From Candidatus Aenigmatarchaeota archaeon (lineage in GTDB: Archaea > Aenigmatarchaeota > Aenigmatarchaeia > QMZP01): a DNA stretch of 16,051 bases. The stretch's first letter is position 1. Each line of letters begins with the position of its first letter. A program made the position numbers and the translations under genes. This document shows, in pieces, positions 1 to 6,382 of this stretch. Under the pieces are notes generated by a model, which searched no databases, was not told the origin of the DNA, and saw only the letters and a list, made by a program, of their open reading frames with translations. The stretch is from positions 1 to 16,051 of the forward strand of contig JACQIG010000047.1 of NCBI GenBank assembly GCA_016198605.1, given 5' to 3'.

Positions 1-2
1 AT

Positions 3-341
3 CCCCATACAGTGGCATCGGCAATAGAGTGCGGCAACCCGCTGGATGGCGAGCTGGCTTTGAGGGCATTGGAAGAATCCAGGGGATTTGCGGTGTCCGT
101 CTCCGACAGGGAAATACTGCAGGCACGGAACACCCTGGCAAAGAAGGAGGGGCTCTTCGCGGAGCCCGGAGGCGCGGCCTCATTGGCTGGATTATTAAAA
201 TTGAAAAATAAGATTGAAAGGGGCTCTACGGTTGTCTGTCTGGTCACAGGCCACGGGTTAAAAAGCCCCATAACAAAAGTGGAAGGCAAAATCCACGAAA
301 TAAAATATGATATGGGAGTTCTGGGGGGAATATTCAAATAG
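3..341 (+). CDS. thrC: Threonine synthase, C-terminal part (5' end outside window)
   Basis: The reading frame is open from the left edge, so this is the last ~112 residues of a longer gene. Seen: an SAIECGNP segment near the start, then FAEPGGAASLAGL and VTGHGLKSP, which match the C-terminal PLP-fold half of threonine synthase (EPxGAAxxAGL, then TGHGLK before the end). The enzyme is cytosolic and PLP-dependent, converting O-phosphohomoserine to threonine. The PLP lysine lies in the missing part and cannot be checked. The GTG at position 12 is an internal Val codon, not a start, because the family continues upstream. Related fold-type II enzymes such as threonine dehydratase are less likely given the TGHGLK motif. 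Confidence 0.85.
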   Translation, partial: PHTVASAIECGNPLDGELALRALEESRGFAVSVSDREILQARNTLAKKEGLFAEPGGAASLAGLLKLKNKIERGSTVVCLVTGHGLKSPITKVEGKIHEIKYDMGVLGGIFK

Positions 342-363
342 TTCGCATTGCATATAGTTGCGT

Positions 364-720
364 ATGAAGGACCTTACGGATGACATGGGCTCGGGAAGGC
401 TTAAGGGCGTCAGGTCGGTGGGCGGGCCAGTGGTAATCTTCCATGAATTGCCCACAAGGATTGAGGAGAGCCTGGAGGGCAGGACAGAGATCCTGGCTGA
501 AGACCCGCTCTCAACCCTCCATTCAAAAATACTGGAATATGGCCTTGCCAGCAGGCCCGGCGCGGATGCCTTCATAATAGGCAGGCCTGTCATAGTCAGG
601 GAGCTGAAAGAATTCGTCCTCATGAAGGACCGCATAAAGACAAGGAAATCCCCCTTTCTCATTAGCGCGATACAGTACTGCAGGACGCGCGAGGGCAAGG
701 AACCTGCAACATTTAAATAG
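364..720 (+). CDS. Hypothetical protein, 118 aa
   Basis: I do not recognise the family. The product is soluble, has no TM segment, and contains a hydrophobic stretch near residue 20 (GGPVVIFHELP) and another near residue 80 (DAFIIGRPVIVRELKEFV). The C-terminus is basic with a single Cys (QYCRTREGKEP). G/C-rich third positions and AGG/ATA codons match the neighbours, so it is probably real. An ATG at 364 is preferred over TTG at 358: a TATA-like ATTCAAATAG centred near 336, inside the end of thrC, lies about 27 bp before 364, predicting a leaderless transcript. The gene ends inside the TATA-like box of the uS15 gene. A longer antisense reading frame (258-725) is Ser/Met/Phe-rich and looks like a shadow. 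Confidence 0.6.
   Translation: MKDLTDDMGSGRLKGVRSVGGPVVIFHELPTRIEESLEGRTEILAEDPLSTLHSKILEYGLASRPGADAFIIGRPVIVRELKEFVLMKDRIKTRKSPFLISAIQYCRTREGKEPATFK
711..719 (+). promoter_or_regulatory. TATA box of the uS15 gene
   Basis: ATTTAAATA overlaps the stop codon of the preceding gene. Placing the start site ~26 bp downstream puts it near 741 and gives a leader of about 114 nt. A second weaker candidate, CTTTAATAG at 751-759, would start transcription near 781 and still leave the main hairpin in the leader. Confidence 0.5.
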
Positions 721-740
721 AGCATTATTCTATCTATAGC

Positions 741-854
741 TAAAGCCCGGCTTTAATAGAATGGCTAAAGCCGGCAGGCACATAAACAGATCCGGCGACG
801 ATAAGCCCGACGATAACATCGTCGGTAGGCACTCCATCGCCGGCAGGTACAGCT
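741..854 (+). promoter_or_regulatory. Structured 5' leader of uS15 mRNA with hairpins and three 12-nt repeats
   Basis: This stretch has no gene I accept. It holds an 8-bp perfect stem with a 3-nt loop (CCGACGAT 807-814, AAC, ATCGTCGG 818-825), a 5-bp stem with loop CCG (742-754), and three near-identical 12-mers of form GYCGGYAGGYAC at 770-781, 821-832 and 839-850. The last repeat carries the AGGT that would serve as a weak Shine-Dalgarno element for the ATG at 855. Bacterial S15 is known to control its own translation through leader RNA structures; a similar role here is inference. Confidence 0.45.
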
Positions 855-1310
855 ATGGCGCGCATGTATTCAAGGAGGAAGGGGAAGTCGGGCTCGCACA
901 AGCCCATGGAGAAGAAGGCCCTCTGGGTCACATACAAGCCCAGCGAGGTAGAGGACATAATAGTGAAGCTGGCGAAGAAGGGGGTGCCTGCGAACAGGAT
1001 AGGCCTCCAGTTGCGCGACGAATATGGCATCCCTTACGTGAGAAGCGCCGTGAACAAGAAGGTCTCCAGCATACTTAAGGAGCACAGCCTCGCGCCTTCC
1101 ATGCCCGACGACCTTTACAGCCTCCTGAAGAAGTCAGTAAGCCTGCACAACCACATGGCCAAGAACAAGAGGGACTACACCTCAAAGCGCGGCCTTGAGA
1201 TAACCGAGTCAAAGATAAGGAAGATCGCGAAATACTACAAGCAGCAGAAGATCCTGCCCCAGGACTGGCGCTATGACATAGACATGGCGAGGCTTCTGGT
1301 GAAGCAGTGA
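855..1310 (+). CDS. rps15: Small-subunit ribosomal protein uS15 (archaeal S15p/S13e)
   Basis: The 151-aa protein starts MARMYSRRKGKSGS, the archaeal/eukaryotic S15 N-terminal extension, and ends with the conserved S15 helix region (LHNHMAKNKRD, KRGLEITESKIRKIAKYYK). It binds small-subunit rRNA in the central domain. Length fits the archaeal family, which is longer than the ~89-aa bacterial S15. The start at 855 is supported by the family N-terminus. Upstream lies a structured leader, unusual for an archaeal ribosomal protein gene. The stop TGA ends at 1310 and the stop of the convergent propeller gene begins at 1311, so the two transcripts must overlap or end inside each other's genes. Confidence 0.95.
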   Translation: MARMYSRRKGKSGSHKPMEKKALWVTYKPSEVEDIIVKLAKKGVPANRIGLQLRDEYGIPYVRSAVNKKVSSILKEHSLAPSMPDDLYSLLKKSVSLHNHMAKNKRDYTSKRGLEITESKIRKIAKYYKQQKILPQDWRYDIDMARLLVKQ

Positions 1311-2621
1311 TCACTTCTTTCTTTTCTTTCCAAGGTAATCCTTGTTATCCATGGAAATGTAGCCGGCTCCTTTGGTGACATATCCTGTGTTGAAATCGCC
1401 GTATTGCGACAGGCCTACGGCTTCCTGCGCCCTGTTCCTGTACCTCTCCTCCTGCCTGAGTTCTTCGGGTTTCCATGTGACTTCCAGTGCTGTGATCGTC
1501 TCCGGCTTTGATTCAACATTCACCGGAGCCATATGGCTCAATTTGGTGGGGAACCTCCAGAGAAGCTTTCCTTCTGTGTCCAGGCAGTACAGGTTGCAGT
1601 CCCATGAACCGAAAATAACTTTGTCATCGTGCAAATATGACGATGATGCAATCGGCCCTCTGGTCTGGAATCTCCATTTCTCTTTTCCTGAGAAATCAAC
1701 ACAGTAAAAAGTGTAGTCCGCCGAGCCAAAGTACAGGCATTGTCCTACTGAAGGCCTCACAAATATTTCCTCCCCCACCTTGAATTTCCACATCAGCTTC
1801 CCATCAACAGTGACAGCATACAAATACCCATTGCGTGACGCAGGGAATACAAGATTATCGTGGACTGCTAGCGGCCTTGATGTCAGAATGCCGTCGCTGC
1901 GAAATGACCACAGCATTTTGCCTGCCATGTCCAGGCAATATAAATGCCTATCAAACGATGCGAAGAAAATCCTGTCCTGATGCACAACCGGCGACCCTAC
2001 GAAGCTCTTTGCATTGAACTTCCATTTTACCCTGCCGTCTAACGTGAGCGCATAAAGTATTCCATCATAGGAACCAAGGTATATCGTGTCTTTGTGAACC
2101 AGCACATCAGTGATTATTGGCCTATATGTGTTGAACTTCCACATTAGTCTGCCGCTGGTGGCTGATAAGGCGTAGAGGCAGCCATCCGAAGCGCCAACAT
2201 AAATGGCGCCTTCATGCACTGCTGGCTTTGCAATTATCTTGCCACCAGAAGAGAATTTCCATAGTAATCCGCCTGACAGGCTAAGAGCATAAACGTTTTT
2301 ATCAAACGAGCCAAAATACAGTGTGCTGCCCTCCAAGGAAACATTGCCTATTACATCACCTGCAACAAAACTCCATATCTCTTTGCCATCCTTCAATGAA
2401 ACCGCATAGAAATTCTTGTCGCATGCACCAAAATATACAACATTTTCGTGAACTACAGGGTCCCCAAGTATGCTGCCCCCTACGCCGATGTCAAATATCT
2501 GTGTATCTTTCGTGTTTTTTATACTTTCTAGCAACCCCGCGATGTACAAGTCAGCTTCCATCTTTCCTGGAACAAGCTGGAGATTGGATGATGCGACACT
2601 GTACCCTATCAAGTACCTCAT
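1311..2621 (-). CDS. Eight-bladed PQQ-type beta-propeller protein, cytoplasmic
   Basis: The 436-aa product has eight consecutive repeats of about 40 residues from residue ~43 to ~358. Each has a core like LYFGSxDxxLYAL...G..LWKF, the PQQ/BamB-like propeller blade, with the W-x-F closing every blade. There is no signal peptide or TM segment, so unlike BamB or PQQ-dependent dehydrogenases it probably stays in the cytoplasm. The first ~40 residues and the last ~78 lie outside the propeller; the tail is charged and ends GKKRKK. No catalytic residues are recognisable, and a scaffold or interaction role is inference. The gene has its own TATA-like element and convergently abuts uS15. Confidence 0.8.
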   Translation of the reverse strand: MRYLIGYSVASSNLQLVPGKMEADLYIAGLLESIKNTKDTQIFDIGVGGSILGDPVVHENVVYFGACDKNFYAVSLKDGKEIWSFVAGDVIGNVSLEGSTLYFGSFDKNVYALSLSGGLLWKFSSGGKIIAKPAVHEGAIYVGASDGCLYALSATSGRLMWKFNTYRPIITDVLVHKDTIYLGSYDGILYALTLDGRVKWKFNAKSFVGSPVVHQDRIFFASFDRHLYCLDMAGKMLWSFRSDGILTSRPLAVHDNLVFPASRNGYLYAVTVDGKLMWKFKVGEEIFVRPSVGQCLYFGSADYTFYCVDFSGKEKWRFQTRGPIASSSYLHDDKVIFGSWDCNLYCLDTEGKLLWRFPTKLSHMAPVNVESKPETITALEVTWKPEELRQEERYRNRAQEAVGLSQYGDFNTGYVTKGAGYISMDNKDYLGKKRKK

Positions 2622-2651
2622 GTTTCAGTATTAGAAACAGTTAATAAATCC
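2621..2651 (-). promoter_or_regulatory. Promoter with inverted repeat for the propeller gene
   Basis: On the minus strand GGATTTATTAAC (TATA-like, centred near 2645) lies ~25 bp before the ATG at 2621, predicting a leaderless mRNA. Between box and start is a perfect 6-bp inverted repeat, TGTTTC 2621-2626 and GAAACA 2634-2639 on the plus strand, separated by 7 nt. Its position between TATA and start suits an operator, but no regulator is identified. Confidence 0.4.
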
Positions 2652-4450
2652 TAAACAAGTACCCTAAGCCTGCCGGAAGCTATTGCCCTGAGGACTCCAT
2701 GGCCGACATCCGATTGCTTTCCAATCCTTATCCTGCCGCCCTTGCCGACGAAGGGCGAGAGGAGGTAGTCCTCGCCGTTGTAGATGTCCACCAGCTTGCC
2801 GCTGTACTTGTCGCCGACCTTTATCACTATGTTCCCGCCGCTCTCCTCGTGCTGGTAGGCCACCTCGCTCTTCATGGTGCCCTCCTTGGGCTCGACTGAT
2901 ATGTGGATGCCCAGGGTCTTCTCTATTTCTCCTATGTTCTTGCCTTCCTTGCCGATTATCTTGGCGATCAGGTCGTTCCTCACCAAAGCCAGGATGCGGT
3001 CATCCGCCAGGAATTCCACTGACACCTGCGGGTCCCATCTCCTCATCTCCTGCATTATTGCCTTCTTTGCCAGCTGCCTCAGGGGGGAACCGCCCTCCTC
3101 ATCCACCGGTATTATGACGTTCTCCTCGCCGTACGTGTAGACCTCGTATTCAAGCTTCTTGGTCTCGAAATCCCTTATCTCCACCACCGGCCTGGCAAGG
3201 TCCTGCTCCTTCATTCCCGAAGGCACCTTCACCAAAAGCGTCACCTCATATATCTTCTCTATCTTCCCCGAGGCGATGTATATGACAGTGTCAATTATGT
3301 GGGGGATTATGCCGAGCTCCACCCTCCCGATGAACCTCTGTATTGCAGAAACAGGGTTTGTCGCATGCACCACGCCTATCATGCCCACGCCAGCGAGCCT
3401 CATGTCGCTGAATGTCCTGAAGTCCTTGGTCCTCCTGATCTCGTCAAATATGGTGAAGTCAGGCCTGACCAGCAGGAGTATTTCAGCTGTCTTTTCCCAG
3501 TCGCCCTCCAGCGGCGCGTACTGCGTCACCTCAGGCCCGACCTGCAGGTCCCTTGGCTGCTCAAATGTCTTGACTATCTTGCCCCGCTTGGCAAGGAAAT
3601 CCGCGATGCTTGCCGCAAAGGTGCTCTTGCCGGAGCCCGGGGGGCCTGCTATCAGTATCCCAGGCGAGCCGTCGGTGATCCTTTTTTCCAGTTCTTTATG
3701 CAGCTGGTAATCTTCCAACGTGAGCTTCGTAGTCGGCCTCACTGCGGTGATCTCTATCCTGTCAGAGAACGGCGGCTCGGTTATTGCAATCCTGTATGTG
3801 CCCACTTGCACGACCATTGCGCCGTGCTTGCCTATCTCTATGAAGGCGTCCTCGTCGGTTCTCGCCTTGAGGAGTATGTGGTCCATCATCTTCTTGAGGT
3901 CCTTCTCGTCAAAGGGCTTCTTCCTTATCTCAACAAGCTGCACATTCCCGGGCTTCCCCCTCTTGGCGAGCGCAGGCACGCCAGCCTTGAGGTGCACGGA
4001 TTGCGTGTCCTGCGTGAACAGGTCCTCAATCTCCAGCTTCTTGCCCTTCTCGGGGTGGGGTATGTACTCTATTGACACCCCCTCCGCCTCGCCCACAAGG
4101 GCCTGCACGTAATCAGCCGTCATCAGCGTGCCGCCCTCTTTCGCGGCCACGTCCCTTATTATCGCGTCAATCCTCCCCTTCTTGGCCAGCTGTATCTCCT
4201 CCATCGTGGGCCTTGTGCCGGTGAATTCAATTACTATGCCGTGCTTTTCGGCCAGGTCCCTTATCCTCTTGACCTCCTCGAGCCCTTCAAAGCCTATCTC
4301 CTTCGCTCTGGAGGCCTGCGCCTGCAGCTCGTCCACTACCGTCCTGGGTATTATTATCCTCCTGCCGTCCAGCTTGCCCTCGCTTATCATCCGGGAGAGT
4401 ATCCCTTGTATCAGGACGCTGGTGTCAGGGACTATCGTCTTTGGTTTCAT
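2651..4450 (-). CDS. PIN domain - VirB11/PilT-like ATPase - KH domain protein
   Basis: The protein is 599 aa from the chosen start. Residues ~1-130 form a PIN domain (VPDTSVLIQG with its acidic residue, then a VDELQ helix, GRIDAIIRDVA and LMTADY), a fold of metal-dependent RNases. A VirB11/PilT-type ATPase follows with Walker A GPPGSGKS at 269-276, Walker B FTIFDE at 332-337, and a conserved MRLAGVGMIGVVHATNP segment. A KH RNA-binding motif is at ~498-511 (IIGKEGKNIGEIEK), and the C-terminus is basic. The architecture is that of the archaeal PIN-ATPase-KH family, whose function is poorly defined; ATP-dependent RNA processing is inference. ATG 4450 (MKPKTIVPDTS) is preferred to ATG 4486 because families start close to the VPDTS motif and a TATATAAA box at 4497-4504 predicts a start site downstream of 4486. 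Confidence 0.9.
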   Translation of the reverse strand: MKPKTIVPDTSVLIQGILSRMISEGKLDGRRIIIPRTVVDELQAQASRAKEIGFEGLEEVKRIRDLAEKHGIVIEFTGTRPTMEEIQLAKKGRIDAIIRDVAAKEGGTLMTADYVQALVGEAEGVSIEYIPHPEKGKKLEIEDLFTQDTQSVHLKAGVPALAKRGKPGNVQLVEIRKKPFDEKDLKKMMDHILLKARTDEDAFIEIGKHGAMVVQVGTYRIAITEPPFSDRIEITAVRPTTKLTLEDYQLHKELEKRITDGSPGILIAGPPGSGKSTFAASIADFLAKRGKIVKTFEQPRDLQVGPEVTQYAPLEGDWEKTAEILLLVRPDFTIFDEIRRTKDFRTFSDMRLAGVGMIGVVHATNPVSAIQRFIGRVELGIIPHIIDTVIYIASGKIEKIYEVTLLVKVPSGMKEQDLARPVVEIRDFETKKLEYEVYTYGEENVIIPVDEEGGSPLRQLAKKAIMQEMRRWDPQVSVEFLADDRILALVRNDLIAKIIGKEGKNIGEIEKTLGIHISVEPKEGTMKSEVAYQHEESGGNIVIKVGDKYSGKLVDIYNGEDYLLSPFVGKGGRIRIGKQSDVGHGVLRAIASGRLRVLV

Positions 4451-4496
4451 ATTGACCAGATTATTGTTTTCATAAAAGATAAACATTCTTAAATGC

Positions 4497-4530
4497 TTTA
4501 TATACCTATTATTACAAGATTATATAGTTC
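4497..4530. promoter_or_regulatory. Divergent promoter region between PIN-ATPase and tbp genes
   Basis: TTTATATA at 4497-4504 reads as a consensus box on the plus strand and TATATAAA on the minus. It would place start sites near 4527 for tbp (27-nt leader with GAGGTG at 4545-4550 before ATG 4554) and near 4474 for the PIN-ATPase gene (24-nt leader). A second TTATATAG at 4520-4527 could serve either side. Which box works in which direction cannot be settled by eye. Confidence 0.5.
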
Positions 4531-4553
4531 TTCTTATTGAAATGTGAGGTGCT

Positions 4554-5138
4554 ATGAGCGAGTTCCACGTTAACATAGAAAACGTCGTCGCATTCACTTC
4601 TCTCGGCAAGGACATACCCCTGACCAAGCTCGTGGACCGCATTGAAAACGCGGAATATGAGCCGGAGCAGTTCCCGGGGCTGGTTTACAGGACAACAGAA
4701 CCCAGGGCAGCCGCGCTTATCTTTTCCTCGGGCAAGATCGTATGCACGGGCGCGAAGAGCATAGACAAGGCCAGGGAGGCGATGGGCAAGGTGGTGGACA
4801 AGATAAGGACAGCCGGTATAAGCCTCCCGAAGAAGTTTGACGTCAAGGTGGAGAACATAGTCGCGTCAAGCAAGATAAAGGCCAAGCTCAACCTTGAGGA
4901 AGTCGCATTCTCCCTGGAGAACGCGGAATATGAGCCGGAGCAGTTCCCGGGGCTGGTTTACAGGATCAATGAGCCAAGGGTGGCCTTCCTGCTGTTCTCC
5001 TCGGGCAAGATAATCTGCACTGGCGCCCACAACATTGAGGACATCCACTCCGCGCTGAACAAGCTGAAGAAGAGGCTTGAGGAAATCGGGATTAAAGTGA
5101 AGCCAGTGCCTAATGAGCCAAAAAAACCAAACACATAA
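4554..5138 (+). CDS. tbp: TATA-binding protein (TBP)
   Basis: The 194-aa protein contains the two imperfect TBP repeats. Residues ~5-95 and ~96-185 each hold VENIVA/IENVVAF, then ENAEYEPEQFPGLVYR, then an LIFSSGKIVCTGA-type stirrup strand. It is the general archaeal initiation factor that binds the TATA box and recruits TFB and RNA polymerase. A 9-residue PNEPKKPNT tail follows the second repeat. The start has a GAGGTG ribosome-binding site 3 nt upstream. The segment ENAEYEPEQFPGLVYR is identical in both halves, and at DNA level 46 nt are identical, which is more than protein constraint alone requires. Fragments resembling its 3' end occur downstream. Confidence 0.96.
   Translation: MSEFHVNIENVVAFTSLGKDIPLTKLVDRIENAEYEPEQFPGLVYRTTEPRAAALIFSSGKIVCTGAKSIDKAREAMGKVVDKIRTAGISLPKKFDVKVENIVASSKIKAKLNLEEVAFSLENAEYEPEQFPGLVYRINEPRVAFLLFSSGKIICTGAHNIEDIHSALNKLKKRLEEIGIKVKPVPNEPKKPNT
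4647..4692 (+). repeat. 46-nt direct repeat inside tbp, copy 1
   Basis: Begins aacgcggaatatgagccgga and continues identically to copy 2 at 4920-4965; the copies are 273 nt (91 codons) apart, in the same frame, within the two pseudo-symmetric halves of TBP. Confidence 0.95.
4920..4965 (+). repeat. 46-nt direct repeat inside tbp, copy 2
   Basis: Exact match to 4647-4692. A shorter shared block (tcctcgggcaagat) follows in both halves, with synonymous and non-synonymous differences elsewhere. Confidence 0.95.
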
Positions 5139-5315
5139 GCCCGCCTCTTTTATCCGCCCGCTAATAGCACATCTCCTCAATTTTAGAACTTTATGCCCTT
5201 ATGAAGACGGGAAATCATACCACACACAAAATAGGGGAGTAATAGACTGGAGAAAGTTTACTTATTTTTGAGAAATGCTACAACAACCTTATCGTGAGAA
5301 TAATCCCTTGCAGTT
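5139..5315. other. Intergenic region downstream of tbp, no gene seen
   Basis: This stretch is stop-rich in all frames. It contains T-rich runs on the plus strand (CTCTTTTATCC near 5148 and TTATTTTTGAG near 5263) that could act as archaeal terminators for tbp. I see no RNA gene. Confidence 0.4.
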
Positions 5316-5354
5316 GTGGAAATCGGCGTCAAGGTGAAGCCGGTGGCGGATTAA
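5316..5354 (+). pseudogene. Remnant resembling the 3' end of tbp
   Basis: The frame reads VEIGVKVKPVAD then stop, against EEIGIKVKPVPN at the end of intact TBP. Over 31 nt (5319-5349 against the matching part of tbp) 24 bases agree, and several differences are synonymous third positions. An in-frame stop at 5301-5303 and lack of similarity further upstream show that only the tail survives. It could be the end of a decayed tandem tbp copy or the original tbp terminus displaced by an insertion. Confidence 0.5.
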
Positions 5355-5377
5355 ACAATAAGCTACCCATAGATGGA

Positions 5378-5656
5378 TTACCGCTCAGTAAATGCGTCTT
5401 TTACTATGTATAGCAAGCCTAGTTTTCTGAAAATCTTATCAGCGTCATCTATCAATTTTGAGTTTGTTGTCGCCCCAATTAATACACCGAACGGTTGCAC
5501 TCCATCATAATCAGAAAACATAACAGAATATCCCTTGGATTTTAACATATCTCTTAAGTCCGCCCTTTGCGCTGGAGAAATACTTAACCCATCCAGCCTT
5601 TGCCTGTCTTGTGTGTAAACCTCAAATCTCAGGTGATATTCTGCCTTTCGACTCAT
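5378..5656 (-). CDS. Hypothetical protein, 92 aa
   Basis: I do not recognise this small soluble protein. It has no TM segment and no Cys. The order of apparent strands and helices (EYHLRFEVYT, SPAQRADLRDMLKSKG, YSVMFSDYD, FGVLIGATTNS, LIDDADKIFRKLG, LLYIVKD) could form a compact beta-alpha-beta fold, but that is a guess. A TATA-like GTTTAAAAAG centred ~26 bp before ATG 5656 predicts a leaderless transcript, which supports the start and the reality of the gene. The region is AT-richer than neighbouring genes and is flanked on both sides by fragments resembling the tbp 3' end, so it may be an acquired gene. Confidence 0.6.
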   Translation of the reverse strand: MSRKAEYHLRFEVYTQDRQRLDGLSISPAQRADLRDMLKSKGYSVMFSDYDGVQPFGVLIGATTNSKLIDDADKIFRKLGLLYIVKDAFTER

Positions 5657-5676
5657 AAGATAAAACTGATAACAAG

Positions 5677-5686
5677 CTTTTTAAAC
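5677..5686 (-). promoter_or_regulatory. TATA box of the 92-aa hypothetical gene
   Basis: Minus-strand GTTTAAAAAG is centred near 5682, 26 bp before the ATG at 5656. The spacing fits a leaderless archaeal mRNA. Confidence 0.45.
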
Positions 5687-5712
5687 CTATTTCAGCCTCT
5701 TGCCCTTACAGC

Positions 5713-5738
5713 AAGTGAAGCCTGTGCGGACTGGTTAA
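5713..5738 (+). pseudogene. Possible second fragment of the tbp 3' end
   Basis: AAGTGAAGCCTGTGC at 5713-5727 matches tbp 5095-5109 at 14 of 15 bases and continues in the same frame (VKPVRTG) to a TAA at 5736-5738. It also resembles the fragment at 5331-5354. The match is short, so chance cannot be excluded. The rest of 5657-5764 shows no gene. Confidence 0.3.
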
Positions 5739-5764
5739 GGAAACAAGGCCGGCTAATCTTCTGA

Positions 5765-6307
5765 CTAGTCCTTGTGCTCAGCGCCATTCTTTCGTGAAGA
5801 CTTATACATCCCCCATCCTGCCTGGACAGCAGCAGAGGCTGACATTGCGAGGAGGACAAGGTTCCAGTTAAAGGCCGGGTCAATGAATTCTTCTATAAAA
5901 GCGGACTGTTCCTCCTTCCTCTTGCGGATGGATTCAAGAGCCTTTTCAACATCATCGTATGGGCCATGTGGTTTCCACCTCTCCGAATAATCAAGGACAG
6001 GCAGTTCATCCAGAACATCCTGCAGCGTATAGCTGACATCTCCAATCAGCAAATCCCTGTTAGAGCGCGTAAGTGACAAGGCATCGCTAACGCTGGTGGT
6101 TATCTTTGATCCGTCAGGAGACTTCTTATGGAATTCAAACTGCGCGTCCTCCAGCTTTGATCCTACAGAATCCAGGATGCCAATCCTCTGCTCGTATTTA
6201 TTCTTGCCCTGCACGCTGTCATATAGCCCCTTTCCCCCATAAATAAGCCCTGACAGGGCGGCTAACGGCACTGTACCGTAAATATTGAATTTGCTTTCCT
6301 TTTTCAT
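5765..6307 (-). CDS. Hypothetical membrane protein with two TM segments, 180 aa
   Basis: I do not recognise the family. Seen: a hydrophobic segment at residues ~8-28 (IYGTVPLAALSGLIYGG), a ~115-residue charged middle, a Lys/Arg/Glu helix (EKALESIRKRKEEQSAFIEEF), then a second hydrophobic segment at ~149-168 (LVLLAMSASAAVQAG) and a short charged tail. With both ends on the same side, the middle would be a single extracytoplasmic or cytoplasmic domain. ATG 6307 (MKKESK) is preferred to ATG 6340: a TATA-like GCTTAAAAGG centred near 6333 lies 26 bp before 6307 and would start a leaderless mRNA there. It sits alone between eL37 and the 92-aa gene with its own promoter. Confidence 0.65.
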   Translation of the reverse strand: MKKESKFNIYGTVPLAALSGLIYGGKGLYDSVQGKNKYEQRIGILDSVGSKLEDAQFEFHKKSPDGSKITTSVSDALSLTRSNRDLLIGDVSYTLQDVLDELPVLDYSERWKPHGPYDDVEKALESIRKRKEEQSAFIEEFIDPAFNWNLVLLAMSASAAVQAGWGMYKSSRKNGAEHKD

Positions 6308-6328
6308 GCAACAAATAAAGAAACCAAG

Positions 6329-6338
6329 CCTTTTAAGC
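6329..6338 (-). promoter_or_regulatory. TATA box of the two-TM membrane protein gene
   Basis: Minus-strand GCTTAAAAGG centred near 6333 lies 26 bp before ATG 6307. The alternative upstream ATG at 6340 lies before the box and would not be transcribed from it. Confidence 0.45.
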
Positions 6339-6382
6339 ATACTGTGCCTGCCGGCTTAGGTGCGATTGATGCAAGCCGGACT

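Noticed and set aside
258..725. 155-codon antisense reading frame over thrC end and the 118-aa gene
   Set aside because: Ser/Met/Phe-rich shadow composition, overlaps the threonine synthase 3' end, and the plus-strand frame has a better promoter and codon use.
761..1078. Reading frame starting in the uS15 leader and running into uS15
   Set aside because: Most of it overlaps uS15 in another frame and loses any pattern there; kept only as a possible short upstream frame.
3299..4075. 258-codon frame antisense to the PIN-ATPase gene
   Set aside because: His/Leu/Arg-rich shadow of a clearly recognised gene; no homology motif.
2651..4450. Type IV pilus or secretion ATPase
   Set aside because: The ATPase core is VirB11/PilT-like, but the N-terminal PIN and C-terminal KH domains and the lack of pilus genes point to an RNA-related protein.
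4451..4486. Start of the PIN-ATPase at ATG 4486
   Set aside because: The 12 extra residues are not family-like, and the best TATA box predicts transcription beginning downstream of this ATG.
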